The notes under the pieces were generated by a model, which did no database searches, had not been told where the DNA came from, and worked only from the letters and a program-made list of their open reading frames with translations. The translations under genes and the position numbers were made by a program. DNA of 64,000 nucleotides. Source: Streptomyces sp. NRRL F-525 (GTDB lineage Bacteria > Actinomycetota > Actinomycetes > Streptomycetales > Streptomycetaceae). The stretch is from contig NZ_JNXE01000027.1 in the NCBI RefSeq assembly GCF_000716605.1, forward strand, positions 62,001 through 126,000, in the 5' to 3' direction. This document shows, piece after piece, positions 46,897 through 57,079 of the stretch (position 1 is its first letter; each line of letters starts with the position of its first letter).

Positions 46897-46926
46897 AAGG
46901 GCCCCGGGTTCGTTCCCGGGGCCCTT
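46897..46926. terminator. Terminator after the Bax inhibitor-1 gene
   Basis: AAGGGCCCCGGG (46897-46908) and CCCGGGGCCCTT (46915-46926) form a perfect 12-bp stem around a 6-base loop. The gene after it is convergent, so it may serve both strands. Confidence 0.85.
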
Positions 46927-46968
46927 CGTCATGTCCGTGTCCGTGGTGGGTCGGTCTGTGGTGCGCGC

Positions 46969-47199
46969 CTAGAGCAGTTTGCGCGCGGCCCTCCTCAGGT
47001 CGTACTCGTGAATGATCGCCTTGGCGTGGCCGTACGCGAGGTCGTGCTCGGCGCGGAGCCAGCTGACCTTCTCCTCGAAGCGGAAGAGGGCGGGGCCTTC
47101 GTCGACGGTGCGCAGCCAGTCGGACACTTCACGACCGGTGCAGTGGGGGATGCGGGCGAGCAGATTACGGTGGGTCTCCTGGGAGAACACTTGGGACAT
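46969..47199 (-). CDS. DUF4287-domain protein
   Basis: A 76-residue protein of the DUF4287 family: SQETHRNLLARIPHCTGREV, DWLRTVDEGPALFRFEEKVS and WLRAEHDLAYGHAKAIIHEY cover nearly all of it. Starting at ATG 47199 gives the standard N-terminus; an earlier start would add six residues. The domain resembles the N-terminal part of DUF5655-type proteins and may bind a nucleic acid or partner protein; function unknown. Convergent with the Bax inhibitor gene. Confidence 0.85.
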   Translation of the reverse strand: MSQVFSQETHRNLLARIPHCTGREVSDWLRTVDEGPALFRFEEKVSWLRAEHDLAYGHAKAIIHEYDLRRAARKLL

Positions 47200-47301
47200 C
47201 GGCGCCTCCGGACGCATGGGGTGTAAGCCGGTCCTTCAGGTCACCGTGCCTGAGCGTTCGCCCGTTGGCAACAGTCCCGGTACGGCGCGTAGTCTCGCGG
47301 C

Positions 47302-47613
47302 GTGGTGGATACGACGCGGTTGACTCAAGCGGTGGATCACTTCGCGGACCGGCTCAGGGCTGCGCCGCAGAGCCGTTTGCAGAGGGGTGCCGCTGCCGAG
47401 GCTCTGGGGCTGGCCAGGGAGTTTGCCCTGTGGGCGCAGCGGGTTGAGGATCCCTCGGGGGAGGCTCGGGAGATGCCGGATGCGGGGATGTTCGCCGCGG
47501 CCGATCAAATCACCGTTGCTGTGCATGACTTGGCGGTTGTGCTGGTGAGTGACGCCGAGGTCGAGCAGGCGGTGGGGTTGGTCGCGGAGGCGCAGAAGAG
47601 GGCGGGGGTCTGA
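47302..47613 (+). CDS. Conserved Streptomyces hypothetical protein
   Basis: A 103-residue soluble helical protein. The start is one of two adjacent GTG codons (47302, 47305). Segments such as AVDHFADRLRAAPQSRLQRG and MFAAADQITVAVHDLAVVLV are regular amphipathic helices, and the composition suggests a small helical bundle. I recall near-identical proteins from other Streptomyces but no known function. It diverges from the DUF4287 gene and is followed by a repeat-rich non-coding zone. Confidence 0.7.
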   Translation: MVDTTRLTQAVDHFADRLRAAPQSRLQRGAAAEALGLAREFALWAQRVEDPSGEAREMPDAGMFAAADQITVAVHDLAVVLVSDAEVEQAVGLVAEAQKRAGV

Positions 47614-47636
47614 GGTGCGTTGGCGGGTGCCTGTGC

Positions 47637-47849
47637 GTTGTGGCTGGTCGCGCAGTTCCCCGCGCCCCTAAAAGAGACGGTGGGCGTGCGTTTTCAGGTG
47701 CGCCGCTCCACGCGCCCCTAAAAAATGCGGGCCCGTCGTTTTCGGCTTGCGGTCCGTTGTGGTTGCTCGCGCAGTTCCCCGCGCCCCTAAAGACTAAAAA
47801 CGCAGGCCGGCCGTGTTCTTTTAGGGGCGCGGGGAACTGCGCGAGCAAC
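47637..47849. repeat. Dispersed GCGCAGTTCCCCGCGCC repeats incl. a perfect 30-bp inverted repeat
   Basis: Four copies of an intergenic element lie here. Copy A (about 47637-47672) reads GCGCAGTTCCCCGCGCCCC followed by TAAA. Copy B (47701-47728) is partial (CACGCGCCCCTAAA). Copy C (47762-47791) and copy D (47820-47849, opposite strand) are exact reverse complements over 30 bases, with a 28-base spacer, and would form a very long hairpin. Further members occur at 58040 and 63101. Such elements are common between Streptomyces genes; they may end transcription or be relics of small mobile elements. Confidence 0.85.
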
Positions 47850-47893
47850 CCCCACGCACCCGCACCCGACGACGTACCTGGACGCCCCCGGCA

Positions 47894-48682
47894 TCACAGC
47901 GACGCTATGACCCTGTCCGCCAGGATGTAGACGTTTTCCTCGCCGCACGCGAACGTGAGGGTGTACGCGCCGGAGACTCCCGAGCCGCCGAGGAGGAACG
48001 GGGTTTCGCCGGCGTGGAGGGCTGCGGCGAGGCGTTCGGCGGTTTCGCGGTGGCCGGGGGTCATGCAGAGGGTGGTGCCGTCGGCGAAGACGTAGACGTC
48101 GAGGGTGCCGAGGGGGCCGGGGCGGACGTCGGCCAGTTCGACCGCGGACTCGGCGAGTTCCTCCAGCGTCGCCACCGTGCGCTCGTGGTCGTTCGCCACC
48201 GGCGACTGCGCCGGGACGAAGTCCGGGTGGGACGGGTGGCGGCGGCGGGCCGCGGCCAGTTCGGGGGACTCGCCGGCGAACTCGTCGGCGTCCGCGGAGA
48301 ACTCGGTGACCGGCTCCAGCGGTTCGAGGCCCACGAAGTCGCTCTGACGGGGCAGGAACAGCTCACTGTCGGGCAGACCCAGCAGAGTCGGCACCTCGGT
48401 GTCGCGGGCTTCCTGCGCGGCCCAGAAGGCGCGCGCCTCGGCCAGCTCCCGCTCCCGCTCCTCCGCCAGCGCCTCGGCCACGGCGGCGCGTATCTCATCC
48501 GCGTCGGTGTGGCTGCGGGCGGCGGGCACGAGCGCCCGTACGGCGGCGGCCCGGCCCTCGGCCAGTTCGGTGTGCAGGTCCGCCACCTGTCGACGGAGCA
48601 CCAAGAGGGTGCGCAGGACGGCGACGCCCACGGCGCCTGTGGCGGCCGTGGTGAGCAGCAAAGCGATCGGCATGGCGCTCAC
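47894..48682 (-). CDS. Conserved membrane-anchored protein
   Basis: A 262-residue protein with one N-terminal membrane helix (MPIALLLTTAATGAVGVAVL) and a following coiled coil (LRRQVADLHTELAEGRAAAV). Then an acidic middle part and a C-terminal domain (VYVFADGTTLCMTPGHRETA; YTLTFACGEENVYILADRVI) with several Cys. A GGGAG at 9 bases favours the GTG at 48682 over the ATG at 48673. The family is unnamed but looks conserved in Streptomyces. Topology suggests a cytoplasmic C-terminal domain. Function unknown. Confidence 0.7.
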   Translation of the reverse strand: MSAMPIALLLTTAATGAVGVAVLRTLLVLRRQVADLHTELAEGRAAAVRALVPAARSHTDADEIRAAVAEALAEERERELAEARAFWAAQEARDTEVPTLLGLPDSELFLPRQSDFVGLEPLEPVTEFSADADEFAGESPELAAARRRHPSHPDFVPAQSPVANDHERTVATLEELAESAVELADVRPGPLGTLDVYVFADGTTLCMTPGHRETAERLAAALHAGETPFLLGGSGVSGAYTLTFACGEENVYILADRVIASL

Positions 48683-48956
48683 TGACGTACTCCCGGTTCA
48701 AAGTCGACCCCCGACTTCCTACATCAGCTTGAAGGGCGGACTAACCAGCTGTCAGTGCGTAACGTCACGAAACGGGCAGGACTTTGGGCCCGATGTTTGG
48801 TGGTGAAACGGTCCTGACCTGGGAAAATCCCTCTTCGAAGGGAGATAGGTCACATCCTGGGGGAGATTGGATCACAAATCGGCCCAGAACCCAGGTGGTT
48901 ACTGGGTTCCGGGCCAAGAGGTGACGCAAAGTTCCCGCGCGATTACGGGGAGTTGG

Positions 48957-50177
48957 TCAGCTGAGGCGCTCGATGACCATCGCCATGCCCTGGCCGCCGC
49001 CGACGCACATGGTCTCCAGACCGAACTGCTTGTCGTGGAACTGGAGGGAGTTGATCAGCGTGCCGGTGATGCGGGCGCCGGTCATGCCGAAGGGGTGGCC
49101 TACGGCGATCGCGCCGCCGTTCACGTTCAGCTTCTCCAGCGGGATGCCCAGGTCGCGGTAGGACGGGATCACCTGGGCGGCGAACGCCTCGTTGATCTCG
49201 AACAGGTCGATGTCGTCGACGGTGAGACCGGCGCGGCCCAGCGCCTGCTTGGACGCCTCGACCGGGCCCAGGCCCATGATCTCGGGGGAGAGGCCGGAGA
49301 CGCCGGTCGACACGATCCGGGCCAGGGGTGTGAGGCCGAGCTCGCGGGCCTTCGTGTCGCTCATGATGACGACCGCGGCGGCGCCGTCGTTCAGCGGGCA
49401 GCAGTTGCCGGCCGTGACCAGGCCGTCGGGGCGGAAGACCGGCTTCAGGCCGGAGACGCCCTCCAGGGTGACGCCGGCGCGCGGGCCGTCGTCCTTCGAC
49501 ACGACCGTGCCGTCGGGCAGCGTGACCGGGGTGATCTCGCGCTCCCAGAAGCCGTTCTTGATGGCTTCCTCGGCGAGGTTCTGCGAGCGGACGCCGAACT
49601 CGTCCATGTCCTGGCGGGTGACGCCCTTGATCCGGGCGAGGTTCTCCGCGGTCTGGCCCATCGCGATGTACGGGTCGGGGAGCAGGCCGTCCTCGCGCGG
49701 GTCGTGCCAGGTCGAGCCCTCGGACGTGGCGGTGGCGGCGGTGCGGGCCTGTGCCTCGTCGAAGATCGGGTTCGTGGTGCCGGGGATGCCGTCGGAGCTG
49801 CCCTTGGCGTAGCGGGAGACCATCTCGACGCCGGCCGAGATGAAGACGTCGCCCTCGCCTGCCTTGATGGCGTGCAGGGCCATGCGGCTGGTCTGCAGGG
49901 ACGAGGAACAGTAACGGGTGATCGTGCAGCCCGGCAGGTGGTCCATGCCCATCTGTACGGCGACGATCCGGCCGAGGTTGTAGCCCTGCTCGCCGCCGGG
50001 GAGGCCGCAGCCGAGCATCAGGTCCTCGATGAGCTTCGGGTCCAGCTCGGGGATCTTCGCGAGGGCGGCCTGGATGATCGTGGCGGTGAGGTCGTCGGGG
50101 CGCAGGTCCTTGAGGGAGCCCTTGACGGCGCGGCCGATGGGGGAGCGGGCGGTCGAGACGATGACGGCTTCGGGCAT
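48957..50177 (-). CDS. Acetyl-CoA C-acyltransferase (thiolase)
   Basis: A 406-residue thiolase catalysing reversible thiolytic cleavage of 3-ketoacyl-CoA (or acetoacetyl-CoA formation). The acyl-accepting Cys is in [20 protein letters not shown], the second motif is [19 protein letters not shown] with the catalytic His, and the final Cys is in [14 protein letters not shown]. The ATG at 50177 has GGAG at 8 bases; the frame is open further upstream without a site. It is more like FadA/acetyl-CoA acetyltransferase than biosynthetic PhaA; the exact chain-length preference is not clear. No FadB partner adjoins. Confidence 0.93.
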   Translation of the reverse strand: MPEAVIVSTARSPIGRAVKGSLKDLRPDDLTATIIQAALAKIPELDPKLIEDLMLGCGLPGGEQGYNLGRIVAVQMGMDHLPGCTITRYCSSSLQTSRMALHAIKAGEGDVFISAGVEMVSRYAKGSSDGIPGTTNPIFDEAQARTAATATSEGSTWHDPREDGLLPDPYIAMGQTAENLARIKGVTRQDMDEFGVRSQNLAEEAIKNGFWEREITPVTLPDGTVVSKDDGPRAGVTLEGVSGLKPVFRPDGLVTAGNCCPLNDGAAAVVIMSDTKARELGLTPLARIVSTGVSGLSPEIMGLGPVEASKQALGRAGLTVDDIDLFEINEAFAAQVIPSYRDLGIPLEKLNVNGGAIAVGHPFGMTGARITGTLINSLQFHDKQFGLETMCVGGGQGMAMVIERLS

Positions 50178-50344
50178 CACGGCTCCATTGGCGTTCGTAC
50201 GGCGTGAGGTGCGGGGGACTGGCACGGCTTCCTTGCGAAGTTACCCGCACGTATGGCGCAGGTCACGGGGATCGCTGTGTGACCCGCGCCGCAATTGTCT
50301 AAGCGCTTGCTTGGCTCGCAGCTCCCCCCGACTCACTGGCCGTC

Positions 50345-50499
50345 CCAGGGGGCTCCGCCCCCTGGACCCCCGGGCCTGCGCCCACCCACCACCCGACTCG
50401 GTCGGCCGAGAGGCGAGCGAACCCCGGCCCGTCCGGCGGCCGGGCGGTCGAGGGGTGCGGCTCGGTCGGAGCGGGCGCCCCTGGGGGCTGCGCCCCCAG
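50345..50499. repeat. Two GC-rich hairpins of a Streptomyces intergenic type
   Basis: CCAGGGGGCTCCGCCCCCTGG (50345-50365, 8-bp stem) and CTGGGGGCTGCGCCCCCAG (50481-50499, 7-bp stem) are two related hairpins 116 bases apart, upstream of the thiolase start and beside the 37-bp array. Similar elements recur between genes in Streptomyces. Confidence 0.7.
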
Positions 50500-50534
50500 C
50501 CCCCCATCGGCCTGAACGGCCTCGTCCTCAAACG

Positions 50535-51095
50535 CCGGACGGGCTGGAGGGTGTGGGCTCGGGCTCAGATACCGGATGGACTGGGAGGTGCCGGCTTGGG
50601 CTCAGGAGCCGGACGGGTTGGAGGGGGGCCGCCTTGTCCTCAGACGCCCGACGGGTTGGAGGGTGCCGGCTCGGGCTCAGACGTCGGACGGGTTGGAGGG
50701 TGCCGGCTCGGGCTCAAGAGCCGGACGGGTTGGAGGGTGCCGGCTCGGGCTCAAGAGCCGGACTGGCTGGAGGGTGCCAGCTCGGGCTCAGATGCCGGAC
50801 GGGCTCGAAGGTGTCACCCCGGGCTAAAGAGCCGGACGGGCTGGGAGGCGCCGCCTCGTCCTCAAACGCCGGACGGGTTTGGACGGTGCCGTCCGCCCTC
50901 AAACGCCGGACGGGTTGGACGGTGTCGCCCAGCGCTCAAGCCCCGGACAGGCTGGAGGACGCCGCCTCGTCCTCAACAGCCGGACGGGCTGGACGGTACC
51001 GCCCCGCGCTCAAAAGCCGGACGGGCTGGGAAGGCGTCGCCCCGCGCTCAAACCCCCGACGCGCTGGACGACGCCGCTCAAACCCCCGACGCCCC
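50535..51095. repeat. 37-bp tandem repeat array, about 15 units
   Basis: About fifteen head-to-tail units of 37 (36-39) bases begin with CCGGACGGGYTGGAGGGTG and end with CTCAAACG or CTCAAGAG. The first units start at 50535, 50572, 50609 and 50647. Units five and six (about 50684-50758) are nearly identical; units toward 51.05 kb are more diverged. The unit core CTCAAACGCCGGACGGGCTG is, on the other strand, a very common Streptomyces intergenic motif. There is no spacer pattern. The array fills the space between the SGNH gene and the thiolase gene, and the last units run into the 3' end of the SGNH gene, supplying its stop codon (51078). Confidence 0.93.
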
Positions 51096-52115
51096 AGAAG
51101 GCGCCACCTCCGGCTCCGGAACCCGCCGCCGCTTTCGCCGCTTCAGCAGAGCCCACGGTCCCCGCGGCCCCGTCGGCATCGCCGCAGTGACCTCCGTGCC
51201 CGGCTCCGAAGCCGCCTCCGCCGCGGCCCGTGCCACCGGGAGGAAGCCCTCGCGGCGGGACGCGTCCGGGCGGTCCTCCTCGGCCGGCCAGAGGCCCAGC
51301 GCGGCGCAGACCGTCGGGAGGACGGCCATGGCCGCCGTGGCGTAGCCCTCCGCCGAGGGGTGGAAGTTGTCCGGGCCGAACAGCTCGCGGGGGTTCGCCG
51401 CGAACTCGGGGCCCAGCAGGTCGCCCAGCGACACCGTGCGGCCGCCCTGCTCGACCGTGCCGATCGTCTGGGCCGCCGCCAACTGTCTGGACGCCCGGCG
51501 GGCCAGCCAGCGCAGCGGCTGCTGGACCTGTTCCACCGTCCCGAGGTCGGGACACGTGCCGACGACCACCTCGGCGCCGGCCGTGCGCAGCCGCCGTACC
51601 GTCGCCGAGAGGTGACGGACCGACCGCGTTGGGTGCATGCGGTGGGTGACGTCGTTCGCGCCGATCATGATCACGCAGACGTCGGGCACCCGGGTGGTGT
51701 CCGCCAGGGCCAGCGCCACCTGGCGGTCCAGGTCGTCGGACTGGGCGCCCGGGAGGGCCACGTTGTGCAGCTCGACCGGGCGTTCCGAGACCGCCGCGAG
51801 CCCGGACGCCAGCAGCGCGCCCGGGGTCTGGGCCGCCCGGTGGACGCCCTGGCCCGCCGCCGTGGAGTCGCCGAGCATGGTCAGCCGGATCGGGGGTTCA
51901 CCCGGGGTGTCGTAGACATGTCCGTACCGGCCGTCCGCGCTCGGCACATGGTTGCTGCCCGGCGCATGGCCGTTGCCCACATGGCGCTTCACGAAGCGGA
52001 CCTCGGCCAGCACCAGCCCGATCGCCGCCGCGCCCACCAGTCCGACCCCGCCGCCGCCGTACGCCGCACCGGCCGCGATCCGCCGGGCCACCCGCGCCCT
52101 CGACATCCTCGTCAT
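51078..52115 (-). CDS. SGNH/GDSL-family hydrolase
   Basis: A 345-residue esterase/lipase-like enzyme. After an N-terminal basic part and one hydrophobic segment (GVGLVGAAAIGLVLAEV, an anchor or signal), the SGNH blocks follow: LTMLGDSTAAGQGVHRA (nucleophile Ser), NVALPGAQSDDL (Gly), VIMIGANDVTHRM (Asn) and FGPDNFHPSAEGYATAA (Asp and His). GGAGG lies 10 bases before the ATG. The C-terminal basic tail (WALLKRRKRRRVPEPE) ends inside the 37-bp repeat array, which provides the stop. Substrate unknown. Convergent neighbours are absent; cystathionine beta-synthase diverges. Confidence 0.9.
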   Translation of the reverse strand: MTRMSRARVARRIAAGAAYGGGGVGLVGAAAIGLVLAEVRFVKRHVGNGHAPGSNHVPSADGRYGHVYDTPGEPPIRLTMLGDSTAAGQGVHRAAQTPGALLASGLAAVSERPVELHNVALPGAQSDDLDRQVALALADTTRVPDVCVIMIGANDVTHRMHPTRSVRHLSATVRRLRTAGAEVVVGTCPDLGTVEQVQQPLRWLARRASRQLAAAQTIGTVEQGGRTVSLGDLLGPEFAANPRELFGPDNFHPSAEGYATAAMAVLPTVCAALGLWPAEEDRPDASRREGFLPVARAAAEAASEPGTEVTAAMPTGPRGPWALLKRRKRRRVPEPEVAPSGASGV

Positions 52116-52386
52116 ACGCCGCCGCCACCTCCTCTAAGCCGTCATCCACTCCTTGCCCCGAACAGCACGTCGTCCAATCTCAACGGGCGGTGAACGTGGA
52201 TTCCGGGCGCCCACTCGCGCGCTGTCCCAGAGGCGTCAACGACTCCTCCGCCCTGCGGCCGCCCGCACCGGACCCGCTCACCGGCACCCGCCCGCCCCGC
52301 GGATTCCCCGCGTACCGACCCCGCCGAACGGGCCTTACGCTGACAGGACCATTCACGACACTTCTTTGCAGCAACCGGAGACAACG

Positions 52387-53778
<1,392 letters not shown>

Positions 53779-54178
53779 CAAACGTCCGGTGAACGGGCCG
53801 TGTCGACGGCGACTTTGCGGTTGCCCACCGAAACGGTGGACTTCGCGGAAGTGGTACGAGGGCGTCACGTCCACGCAGCACACGCTTAACAAGCGTCGGG
53901 CAGATTAGTGGGTGTCGGCAGGGCGGGAGCGGCTCCCCGCCTCGCCGGCACAAAAACGGCGTCACGGACCTCCGGAGCGGCTCCCGGACCTCCACCGACG
54001 CCTAGGACGCGCACGCCCGGCCCTGACCCGGCACGCGTCCCTCGCGGGGACCGCCGTCGTCCCGCCCTCCCGGCAACGGGGGGTGCGGCGGTCCCCGCGC
54101 ATAGCTTTTTCACGGCCACATCGTCTACGGCCCAGCAGGCCCCGTACGTCCCGTAGTGGCACAACTCCCCCGGGACGG
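53779..54178. other. 400-bp spacer with no gene found
   Basis: Between the convergent CBS gene and the small gene ending at 54179 I see only high-GC sequence with open frames but no ribosome-binding site or protein family. No strong hairpin stands out. Confidence 0.5.
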
Positions 54179-54625
54179 TCAGTCCTCCCAGGCGTCGTCA
54201 TCGGACCGCGAGGACCCGCGGCGCCGGCTCCCGAACAGCCCCGGATTCGTCCGCGCGGCCTGGACGGCGTTGACCCCGACGATGCCGGCCCAGGCCACCA
54301 GCAGGCCGGGCAGGTGGGCGATGCCGCCGCCGATCGCGGACAGCGGGATCGCCAGGACCATCGAGACGATGCCGAAGCCGAAGCGTTCGCCCCAGGAGTC
54401 GGTGGGCTTCGGCCCGCGCGACGAGCCGCGGGCGACCACCATCTGCTGCTCGGCCAGCTGTCGGCGCACCCGGCGCTCCACCGCGCCGTCGATCCGCTGG
54501 TCGACCTTCTCCAGGAAGGAGTCGACCAGCGCCGACTCGTACTCGTCGCCGAGTTCCCTGCGCGCCTGCAGGGTGGCGTTGAGTTCCTTCTTGAGTTCGA
54601 CGTCGTTCGCGTCCATTCCCGTCAT
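54179..54625 (-). CDS. Hypothetical protein, coiled-coil and membrane
   Basis: A 148-residue protein: acidic helical N-terminus (VELKKELNATLQARRELGDE; LVDSFLEKVDQRIDGAVERR) predicted as coiled coil, then a hydrophobic region (FGIVSMVLAIPLSAIGGGIA; HLPGLLVAWAGIVGVNAV) and a basic, Ser-rich tail. It may be a small scaffold at the membrane. The start could be 54625 or the ATG at 54616. It begins 10 bases after the SulP stop, so it belongs to the carbonic anhydrase-SulP operon and may assist it. Confidence 0.75.
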   Translation of the reverse strand: MTGMDANDVELKKELNATLQARRELGDEYESALVDSFLEKVDQRIDGAVERRVRRQLAEQQMVVARGSSRGPKPTDSWGERFGFGIVSMVLAIPLSAIGGGIAHLPGLLVAWAGIVGVNAVQAARTNPGLFGSRRRGSSRSDDDAWED

Positions 54626-54635
54626 GCGACTCAGA

Positions 54636-56234
54636 TTAGGGAGCCGCCGCGCCCGCTGCACTGGGGATAGCCCCCCTGTTCGGAGTCGGGTTCACCGGGA
54701 GCACCCCCAGCGACTCCAGCACCCGGCGATGACCGTGCTCGACGCCCGTGATGCTGACCTCGATACCCCGGTCGCGCAGCTCGCCCACCGCGTCCTTCAG
54801 GGCCAGCGCACCCGTCGCGTCGACCGCCGTCAGCCCCGACAGCCGCAGGTCCACGGCCGTCACGTCCTGGACGTCGGCGAGGCTGCGGCGGAAGCGGTGG
54901 GCGGCGGCGAAGAGGAGGGGGCCGTCGAAGCGGTAGGTCACCGTGCCGGAGGTGTCCGGGAGTTCGTCGGTCGTTGCCGGGGTCAGGCGGGTGCCGCGCA
55001 TCGCCGCGCGCAGGGCGAGCAGGACCGAGACGCCGAGGCCGATCAGCACCGCGCGCACCAGGTCGAGGGCGAGGGTGCCGGCCGCGGTGAGGACCAGGAC
55101 CAGGGCGTCGCCGTGCGTCGAGCGGGCCATCGCGCGGACCGCGTCCGTCTCCACCATGCGGATCGCCGTCGCCAGCAGCACCCCGGCCAGCGCGGCCAGC
55201 GGGATACGGCCCACCAGCGGTGCCGCGACCGCGACGATCCCGGCGAGGATCACGGCGTGCGCGAGGGCGGCCAGGCGGGAGGTGGCGCCGGTGCGGACGT
55301 TGACGGCGGTGCGGGCGATCGCGCCCGTCGCCGGGACACCGCCGAAGAGCGGGGCCGCGAGGTTGGCGATGCCCTGGCCGAAGAGTTCCTTGCCGGGGTC
55401 GTGCCGCTCGCCGGGGCGCATCGCGTCCGCGACGGAGGCGGAGAGGAGGGATTCCAGGGCGGCCAACGCCGCCACCGCCGCCGCGGGGAGCAACAAGGAC
55501 GGGACGCGGGACACGTCCAGGAAGGCGAGGGAAGGGGCCGGGATCGAGGCTGGGAGCGTGCCCAGGCGGGTGACGTGCAGGTGCAGGGCCTCGGACACGG
55601 CCGTCGCCACCGCAACTGCCGCCAGGGAGAAGGGAACTGTGGGCTTCCAGCGCGCCCCGGCCAGCATCAGCGCGGCCGAGCCGAGGGCGAGCAGGAGGGC
55701 TGCCCAGTGCGGGGTCGCGTCGAACTCCTCCGCCGCCCGGGCCGCGACCACCGCGACCTGGTCACCGCTCGGGGTGGGCACGCCCAGCGCCGACGGCACC
55801 TGCTGGAGCCCGATCACACACGCGATGCCGATGGTGAAACCGGCGATCACGGGTGCGGGGACGTAGGCCATCGCCGCTCCCGCGCGGGCGAAGGCGAGCA
55901 CGAGGAGCATGAAGCCGGAGATCAGACCGACCGTCAGGACGCCGTTCGCGCCGTACTCGTGGACGATCGGGACGAGGACGACGGTCATCGCGCCGGTCGG
56001 CCCGCTGACCTGGCGCGCGGAGCCGCCGAACAGCGCGGCGAGCGAGCCCGCGACGATCGCGGTGATCAGGCCGGAGGCCGCGCCGAGTCCGGACGTCACC
56101 CCGAAACCGAGGGCGAGCGGGAGCGCCACGACGGCGACCGTGAGGCCGCACAGGAGGTCGCGGCGCGGGGCGCGGGTCATGGTGCGGAAGTCGGCGGGGG
56201 AGGGCAGGACGGAGAGCACGCCGTTCATGTTCAT
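54636..56234 (-). CDS. SulP-family anion transporter with STAS domain
   Basis: A 532-residue secondary transporter. The first half holds the membrane core of the SLC26/SulP family, with LPLALGFGVTSGLGAASGLI near the N-terminus and the hallmark LFGGSARQVSGPTGAMTVVL (the Q-S-G-P-T-x-A-like anion-binding region). A C-terminal STAS domain (about 430-515; TAVDLRLSGLTAVDATGAL) follows. SulP proteins carry sulfate or bicarbonate. The carbonic anhydrase gene 67 bases upstream in the same operon favours bicarbonate. The substrate is inferred, not visible. Confidence 0.92.
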   Translation of the reverse strand: MNMNGVLSVLPSPADFRTMTRAPRRDLLCGLTVAVVALPLALGFGVTSGLGAASGLITAIVAGSLAALFGGSARQVSGPTGAMTVVLVPIVHEYGANGVLTVGLISGFMLLVLAFARAGAAMAYVPAPVIAGFTIGIACVIGLQQVPSALGVPTPSGDQVAVVAARAAEEFDATPHWAALLLALGSAALMLAGARWKPTVPFSLAAVAVATAVSEALHLHVTRLGTLPASIPAPSLAFLDVSRVPSLLLPAAAVAALAALESLLSASVADAMRPGERHDPGKELFGQGIANLAAPLFGGVPATGAIARTAVNVRTGATSRLAALAHAVILAGIVAVAAPLVGRIPLAALAGVLLATAIRMVETDAVRAMARSTHGDALVLVLTAAGTLALDLVRAVLIGLGVSVLLALRAAMRGTRLTPATTDELPDTSGTVTYRFDGPLLFAAAHRFRRSLADVQDVTAVDLRLSGLTAVDATGALALKDAVGELRDRGIEVSITGVEHGHRRVLESLGVLPVNPTPNRGAIPSAAGAAAP

Positions 56235-56301
56235 GAGCTTCTTCGCGTCAGGAGCGTGAGGGGAGTGGGCCCAACAGCCTTGATGCTGTGGGGACTTGGG
56301 G

Positions 56302-56970
56302 CTACGGCAGCAGCGACACGAGCCCCGTGTCGAGGTCGAAGCGGGCCGCGACGACGTGCGCGGAGGTGAAGGCGGGGTCGGCGCGGATCGCGTCCCGGAC
56401 CCAGGCCGTGTGGGCCCGCATGGTGTGCTCGGCCCAGTCGCCGGGCAGGGCGCGGGTGCGGCGCGCGGCCGGGCTGATCTCGTCGACCAGGAGCGCGAGA
56501 TGGCCGGGGACGGGGGCGCCGGTCTCCAGGTGCGCGAGGGTCGCCGCGACCGCGCCGCAGCGCTCGTGGCCGAGCACCAGCACCAGGGGGATGCGCAGTT
56601 CCTCCACCCCGTACTGGATGGACGCGAGCACCGCCTCGTCCAGGACCTCGCCGGCCGTCCTTATGCACAACAGGTCGCCGAGGCCCTGGTCGAAGACCAG
56701 CTCCGGCGGCACCCGGGAGTCGATGCAGCCGACGATCACCGCGAACGGGTGCTGTGCGACGGCCAGTTGGTGGCGGAGTCGGCGGCTCTCGTCCGGGTGG
56801 CGGGAGTGGTCGGTGGCGTAGCGGCGGTTGCCGTCCAGGAGTTCGGCGAGCGCGGCGGGGGCGGTGGTCGGGTGGGGCGGTGGGCCGACGGCGGCGGTGG
56901 CGGTCGGAGGGGCGGCGGCCAGCGCGCCGACGGCGGTGGCCGTCAGAAAGGCCCTGCGGTTCGAGGCCAT
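56302..56970 (-). CDS. Beta-carbonic anhydrase with twin-arginine signal
   Basis: A 222-residue enzyme interconverting CO2 and bicarbonate. Zinc ligands Cys82, His135 and Cys138 and the Asp84-Arg86 dyad are in CIDSR and GHERCGA. The N-terminus (SNRRAFLTATAVGALAAAPP) is a likely Tat signal, so the folded, zinc-loaded enzyme would act outside the membrane. That suits a partner SulP transporter taking up bicarbonate. Most bacterial beta-class enzymes are cytoplasmic, so the signal is noteworthy. It leads the operon CA-SulP-hypothetical. Confidence 0.93.
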   Translation of the reverse strand: MASNRRAFLTATAVGALAAAPPTATAAVGPPPHPTTAPAALAELLDGNRRYATDHSRHPDESRRLRHQLAVAQHPFAVIVGCIDSRVPPELVFDQGLGDLLCIRTAGEVLDEAVLASIQYGVEELRIPLVLVLGHERCGAVAATLAHLETGAPVPGHLALLVDEISPAARRTRALPGDWAEHTMRAHTAWVRDAIRADPAFTSAHVVAARFDLDTGLVSLLP

Positions 56971-57079
56971 GCGGTTCCTCAGGTGGTGAGCGTGAAATCA
57001 CCCTACGCATGCGATCAGTTACCGAGAGTGCCGGTTTAACGACACTTGACTGATCCCTCGTCAGATCATCAGCGTGCCA

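Noticed and set aside
50535..51095. Possible CRISPR array
   Set aside because: Units are contiguous and degenerate, with no unique spacers and no cas genes nearby.
50029..52193. Long plus-strand frames through the 37-bp array
   Set aside because: Repetitive open frames created by the tandem repeat; period of 37 shifts frame each unit and no start site is seen.
54156..56369. 737-codon plus-strand frame opposite SulP
   Set aside because: Shadow of the SulP/STAS gene, no recognisable domain.
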